Positions 60,932 through 64,000 of a stretch of 64,000 bases of DNA are shown piece after piece. How positions within the stretch are numbered: the first letter of the stretch is position 1; every line of letters starts with the position of its first letter. The DNA lies in the NCBI RefSeq assembly GCF_017876115.1, contig NZ_JAGINO010000014.1, forward strand, positions 62,001 to 126,000, given 5' to 3'. Source of the DNA: Azospirillum picis. Lineage in GTDB: Bacteria; Pseudomonadota; Alphaproteobacteria; Azospirillales; Azospirillaceae. The notes beneath the pieces are model-generated. The model saw only the letters and a list, made by a program, of their open reading frames with translations, was not told the origin of the DNA and ran no database searches. Position numbers and translations under genes: made by a program.

Positions 60932-63793
60932 TCAGGCCGTCGCTCCCGCCGCCCCGCCGCCCTCCTCGTCGCGCTGGAACCGTTCCAGGGCCTCCGCCAA
61001 CTGGCTTGCAGTCACCGGCTTGTGGATCAGGTGAAGCCCATGGCCGGCCGCCTCCGCCTGGATGTCGGGACCGGTTTCCCCGGTGAGGATGACGCCCGGG
61101 AGGTCGAGACCCAGTGCGGCGCGCAGTTGGAGGATCGCATCGATGCCGGACCGCCCCTCTCGCAGGCGGTAGTCGGCCACGACCACCACCGGCTCGCGGC
61201 CGGAACTGCGAAGCCCGCTGACGGCGTGCTCCGCGGAACCGGTGGCGAGGACATCGTAGCCCCAGGATTCCAGGGCCGCCTTCAACCCCAGCAGCACGAT
61301 GGCATCGTCGTCGATCAGCACGGCGAAACGGCCGTTTCCGGTCATCCCCGGCATCGGCGCCACCCTCGGCCGCGGAGCGAGCCTCCCGAGCGGAACCAGG
61401 ATGCTGAACACCGACCCCCGGCCGGTGGAGGACAGGACCTCGACCGGATGGTTGAGCAGCCGGGACAGGCGCTGCACGATCGCCAGCCCCAGGCCAAGGC
61501 CGCGGTTGCGGTCGCGTTCGGGGTTGCCGACCTGATGGAACTCCTCCCAGATGCGGTCGAGATGATCGGCCGGGATGCCGATTCCAGTGTCGCGCACGTC
61601 GATCCGCAGGCCGCCACCGGCTCCGTCATGGGCCTCCACCTCGTGGCATTCGACGGTGATGCTGCCGGTTTCGGTGTAGCGCAGGGCATTTTCCACGAGG
61701 TTGCGCAGCATGCGGCCGAGCAGCGTGCGGTCGCTGCGGATCACGGCCGGGCAGGGAGCGACCTCCAGGGCCAATCCCTTGGCCTGTGCGATGGGGACAT
61801 AGGCGGCGCCGATCTGCTCGAACAGGTCACGGGCCGGAAAATCCTCGATGGTCGGCTGCACGATTCCGGCATCGAGACGCGACATGTCCAACAGGCTGTC
61901 CAGCAACTGCCGCAGGACGTCGAGGCCACGGCCGAGATGCTTCAGCGCCTCGTTGCCACCGGCGCCGACATGCGGCCTCAGGACCTCCAGGAACAGCAGG
62001 AGCGACTGCATGGGCTGGCGAAGATCGTGGCTGGCCGCCGCGAGGAATTTGGATTTGCTGAGGTCCGCCGCCTCGGCGACGCGGCGGGCCTGCTCGGCGC
62101 GCTCATGGGCGACACGCAGCTCCGCCTCCGCCCGCGCCCGCACGACCGCTGCCCAGAGCCGCTCGCAGGTTTCCTCCACCAGTGCCACCTCATCGGCCGG
62201 CCAGGATCTCGGCTCGGGATGGTGGATGAACAGCAAGGCCACCAGGTTCCCGCCCTTCACGAGGGGAACGTCGAGGAGACTGCGGATCGCGACCTGGCGG
62301 TAGAGGGCTTCGACGTCCGGTGCGCGGGTCCGCGGATCCTGCCGCACATCCGCGATGGCGACGGTCTTGCCCCGCTTGATCTCGGCAATGAAGGCCGGAC
62401 CGAAATTGTCCATGCGCCACACGCCGCGAACCGATGGGATGCGCCCATCGCTCCATTCGCGCAGCACCCTCACGTGCCGGGCGGGGGCGTCTGCCTCGCT
62501 GTACCCGACCTGGGCGACGTTCAGGAACCCGCCGAGCGCCGCGATGGCGGTATCGATCATCTCCTGCGGGTCGGAAAGATCGCGGAGACGTTCGTTCAGC
62601 ATGAAGCGGTACGCCTGCTGGCGCTCCGTCCTCTTGCGCTCGCTGATCTCGATGATGAACTCCACCGCTTCGCCGCTGCTGAGCAGGCGAGGGGCGAACA
62701 GGCCCCACCAGCGGCTGCCGTCCTTACGGTAATATTCCTTCTCGTACGGCGTCGCGCGGCCGCTGGTGGTCAGCTCCGTATAGGCCCGCCAGCTCGCCTC
62801 CATATGGTCTGGCGGCGTCAGCTCCTGCCAGCGGAGCCGGCCGGCCGCCACGTCCTCGTGCGTAAAGCCGGAGAAGCCGAGGAAAGCGTCGTTGGCCTCC
62901 TTGATCGTTCCGGCGGGATCGAAGAACAGGACACCGACGGTTTCTGTTTCCAATGCCCGGCGGAGGCGTTCCTCGCTCTTGCGGATCGCATCTTCAATCC
63001 GCTTGCGGGCCGTGACGTCGCGGAAAAGGATGACGATGCCCTGGTCTACCGGATAGACGCGGATGTCGATCCTGGCCGCCTGTCGGCCACCGAGCGGCGG
63101 AACGTGCAGGTCGTCCAGCATCGCCGGGTCCCGCTCGACCATCGCGCGCCGGACCGTCGCCTCCAAGCCGGTTCCCAAGACGTGCGGCCAGAGGTCCCAC
63201 GCTGTCCGCCCGACGATCTCCGCCTCGCCCCGCCCGTCCAGGCGGAGCCCCTCACGGTTGATCTCGACCACGCGAAAGCCGCGATCCATCAGGATGAACC
63301 CTTCGCAGAGCCTGTCGAGGATCACCTTCCGTTCGAAAGTGGCGGAGACCAATGCCTCTTCGGCGCGTCCGCGCGCGCGGACCGCGCGGATGTGGTCTGT
63401 GACGTCCTCCACCTGGTGAATGATCCAGGCGACACTGCCATCGCTTCCCGGGACCGGCGTGTTGACCGGGCTCCAATAACGCTCCTCGAAGCCGCCACCC
63501 TCCTGCTGCGGCCGCCTGATGGCATATTTCTGCTCGGGCATGACATCGGGCCGGCCGGTCGTCAGCACACGCCGCAGGGAAGCTTCCAGGTTCCGAACGC
63601 CCGTGGCCTGCACATCGCCATCGGGGAACACTTCGATCATCGGGCGGCCGATGATCTCCTCCCGTTTGACCATCGCGATGCGCAGGAACGCATCGCTCGC
63701 CGCAACGATCGTGAGGTCGGGAGCCAGCAGGAGGCATGGGGCAGGGGACGCTGCGAACACTGCTTGGAAGTCGGGAACCGGGCCTATCACCAT
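60932..63793 (-). CDS. Hybrid sensor histidine kinase, PAS/GAF, with C-terminal receiver
   Basis: 953 residues, no membrane segment: a cytoplasmic sensor. Three PAS domains (about 10-120, 145-260, 280-400), a GAF-like domain (about 410-560), HisKA with ASHDLRQPMQSLLLFLEVLR (His near 586), an HATPase domain (NLVENALRYTETGS; DTGIGIPADHLDRIWEEF) and a receiver with ADYRLREGRSG (Asp near 874). SHDLRQP followed by LLLFLEVL is the hybrid type that resembles NarL-linked sensors. Signal unknown. ATG 63793 is spaced well from GGGAAG; ATG 63802 is nearer to it. Confidence 0.9.
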   Translation of the reverse strand: MVIGPVPDFQAVFAASPAPCLLLAPDLTIVAASDAFLRIAMVKREEIIGRPMIEVFPDGDVQATGVRNLEASLRRVLTTGRPDVMPEQKYAIRRPQQEGGGFEERYWSPVNTPVPGSDGSVAWIIHQVEDVTDHIRAVRARGRAEEALVSATFERKVILDRLCEGFILMDRGFRVVEINREGLRLDGRGEAEIVGRTAWDLWPHVLGTGLEATVRRAMVERDPAMLDDLHVPPLGGRQAARIDIRVYPVDQGIVILFRDVTARKRIEDAIRKSEERLRRALETETVGVLFFDPAGTIKEANDAFLGFSGFTHEDVAAGRLRWQELTPPDHMEASWRAYTELTTSGRATPYEKEYYRKDGSRWWGLFAPRLLSSGEAVEFIIEISERKRTERQQAYRFMLNERLRDLSDPQEMIDTAIAALGGFLNVAQVGYSEADAPARHVRVLREWSDGRIPSVRGVWRMDNFGPAFIAEIKRGKTVAIADVRQDPRTRAPDVEALYRQVAIRSLLDVPLVKGGNLVALLFIHHPEPRSWPADEVALVEETCERLWAAVVRARAEAELRVAHERAEQARRVAEAADLSKSKFLAAASHDLRQPMQSLLLFLEVLRPHVGAGGNEALKHLGRGLDVLRQLLDSLLDMSRLDAGIVQPTIEDFPARDLFEQIGAAYVPIAQAKGLALEVAPCPAVIRSDRTLLGRMLRNLVENALRYTETGSITVECHEVEAHDGAGGGLRIDVRDTGIGIPADHLDRIWEEFHQVGNPERDRNRGLGLGLAIVQRLSRLLNHPVEVLSSTGRGSVFSILVPLGRLAPRPRVAPMPGMTGNGRFAVLIDDDAIVLLGLKAALESWGYDVLATGSAEHAVSGLRSSGREPVVVVADYRLREGRSGIDAILQLRAALGLDLPGVILTGETGPDIQAEAAGHGLHLIHKPVTASQLAEALERFQRDEEGGGAAGATA

Positions 63794-64000
63794 GCCAGAC
63801 ATCTTCCCGGTAACCTGCGTCTCTCCCGCGACCCCAAGACAGGATGCTTCAGGGCGCCATGCAGCGGTTGGCGCTGCCGGCGGAAGCGCGGACGGCAAGC
63901 CAATCCGGCGTCCGGTGATCGAAGCGGCGAAACGGGGGCTTCCGCGTCGATGGAGCGTCCAGTGCAAGCAATGGGGAGGCCTGCCAAGGGATAACGAAAA
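63794..64000. other. Window edge upstream of the histidine kinase
   Basis: 207 bp to the window end, nothing recognisable. Confidence 0.4.

Noticed and set aside
60089..63994. 1301-codon plus-strand frame opposite the histidine kinase
   Set aside because: Complement of mazG and the kinase; the real minus-strand domains are unmistakable.

Overview
The window is very GC-rich, densely coded alphaproteobacterial DNA. The gene set (aerobic-type molybdenum hydroxylase cluster, norEF/norCBQD with copper nitrite reductase, type III polyketide synthase operon, uronate catabolism genes, many sensor and redox genes) best fits a Rhodospirillales soil bacterium such as Azospirillum or a close relative. 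This is an inference from gene content; no rRNA or tRNA is present to test it. I saw no insertion sequence, phage, CRISPR array, tRNA or rRNA.

Layout. (1) 1-9080, minus strand: a CO-dehydrogenase-like operon in the order coxS-coxL-coxM, an inverted repeat, then coxD, coxE, two XdhC-family proteins and a MoeA-like/MobA-like fusion cut by the window edge. The large subunit carries AYRGAGR (form II), so the true substrate is open. (2) 9439-14520, plus strand: a TAXI-TRAP transporter with its DUF1850 partner and a sodium:proton antiporter-like protein, divergent from cox. (3) 14856-18988: a membrane acyltransferase, a fused isoaspartyl methyltransferase/erythromycin-esterase-like protein, and a YchJ protein. 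(4) 19013-26751: a denitrification island: norE, norF and a 51-residue membrane protein on the minus strand; norC, norB, norQ, norD, mog and nirK on the plus strand. Three near-identical 14-bp FNR/NnrR-type boxes lie at 18374, 20132 and 25608. (5) 26840-30444, minus strand: type III PKS, isoprenylcysteine-methyltransferase-like protein and SDR, then a broken ferritin-like gene and a small disordered protein. (6) 30597-33136: hypF and a small protein. (7) 33547-37434: kdgT, an FAH-family hydratase, kduI and kduD behind a GntR-type operator. (8) 37570-44872: a lipoprotein, a tri-heme cytochrome c with a CtaG-like partner, an rpoH-type sigma factor, a DUF2243 protein, an OpgC-like protein and a small gene that looks leaderless. 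(9) 44983-55958: a ClpP-like protease, a glycosyltransferase, an amidohydrolase stub, a 52-residue protein, folB/folK, CoxG, cytochrome c, pepN and several small proteins. (10) 56074-63793: a Fur-box-led siderophore ABC transporter, mazG and a hybrid histidine kinase.

How it works together. The central theme is respiration at low oxygen. NirK makes NO from nitrite and NorCB reduces it, with NorQ/NorD as AAA+/VWA assembly factors. CoxD/CoxE are an analogous AAA+/VWA pair that matures the molybdenum hydroxylase. The shared boxes suggest that one Crp/Fnr-family NO or oxygen sensor controls norE, norC, nirK and a site between ychJ and the methyltransferase fusion. At that site, a strong terminator on the minus strand suggests an unannotated small RNA or an attenuated leader.

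Most promising for novelty: the box-plus-terminator locus at 18240-18390, the 52-residue protein at 47457-47615, the leaderless gene at 44576, the internally deleted amidohydrolase at 46803, the ClpP with Asn at the catalytic Asp position, and the third small membrane protein of the norEF operon.
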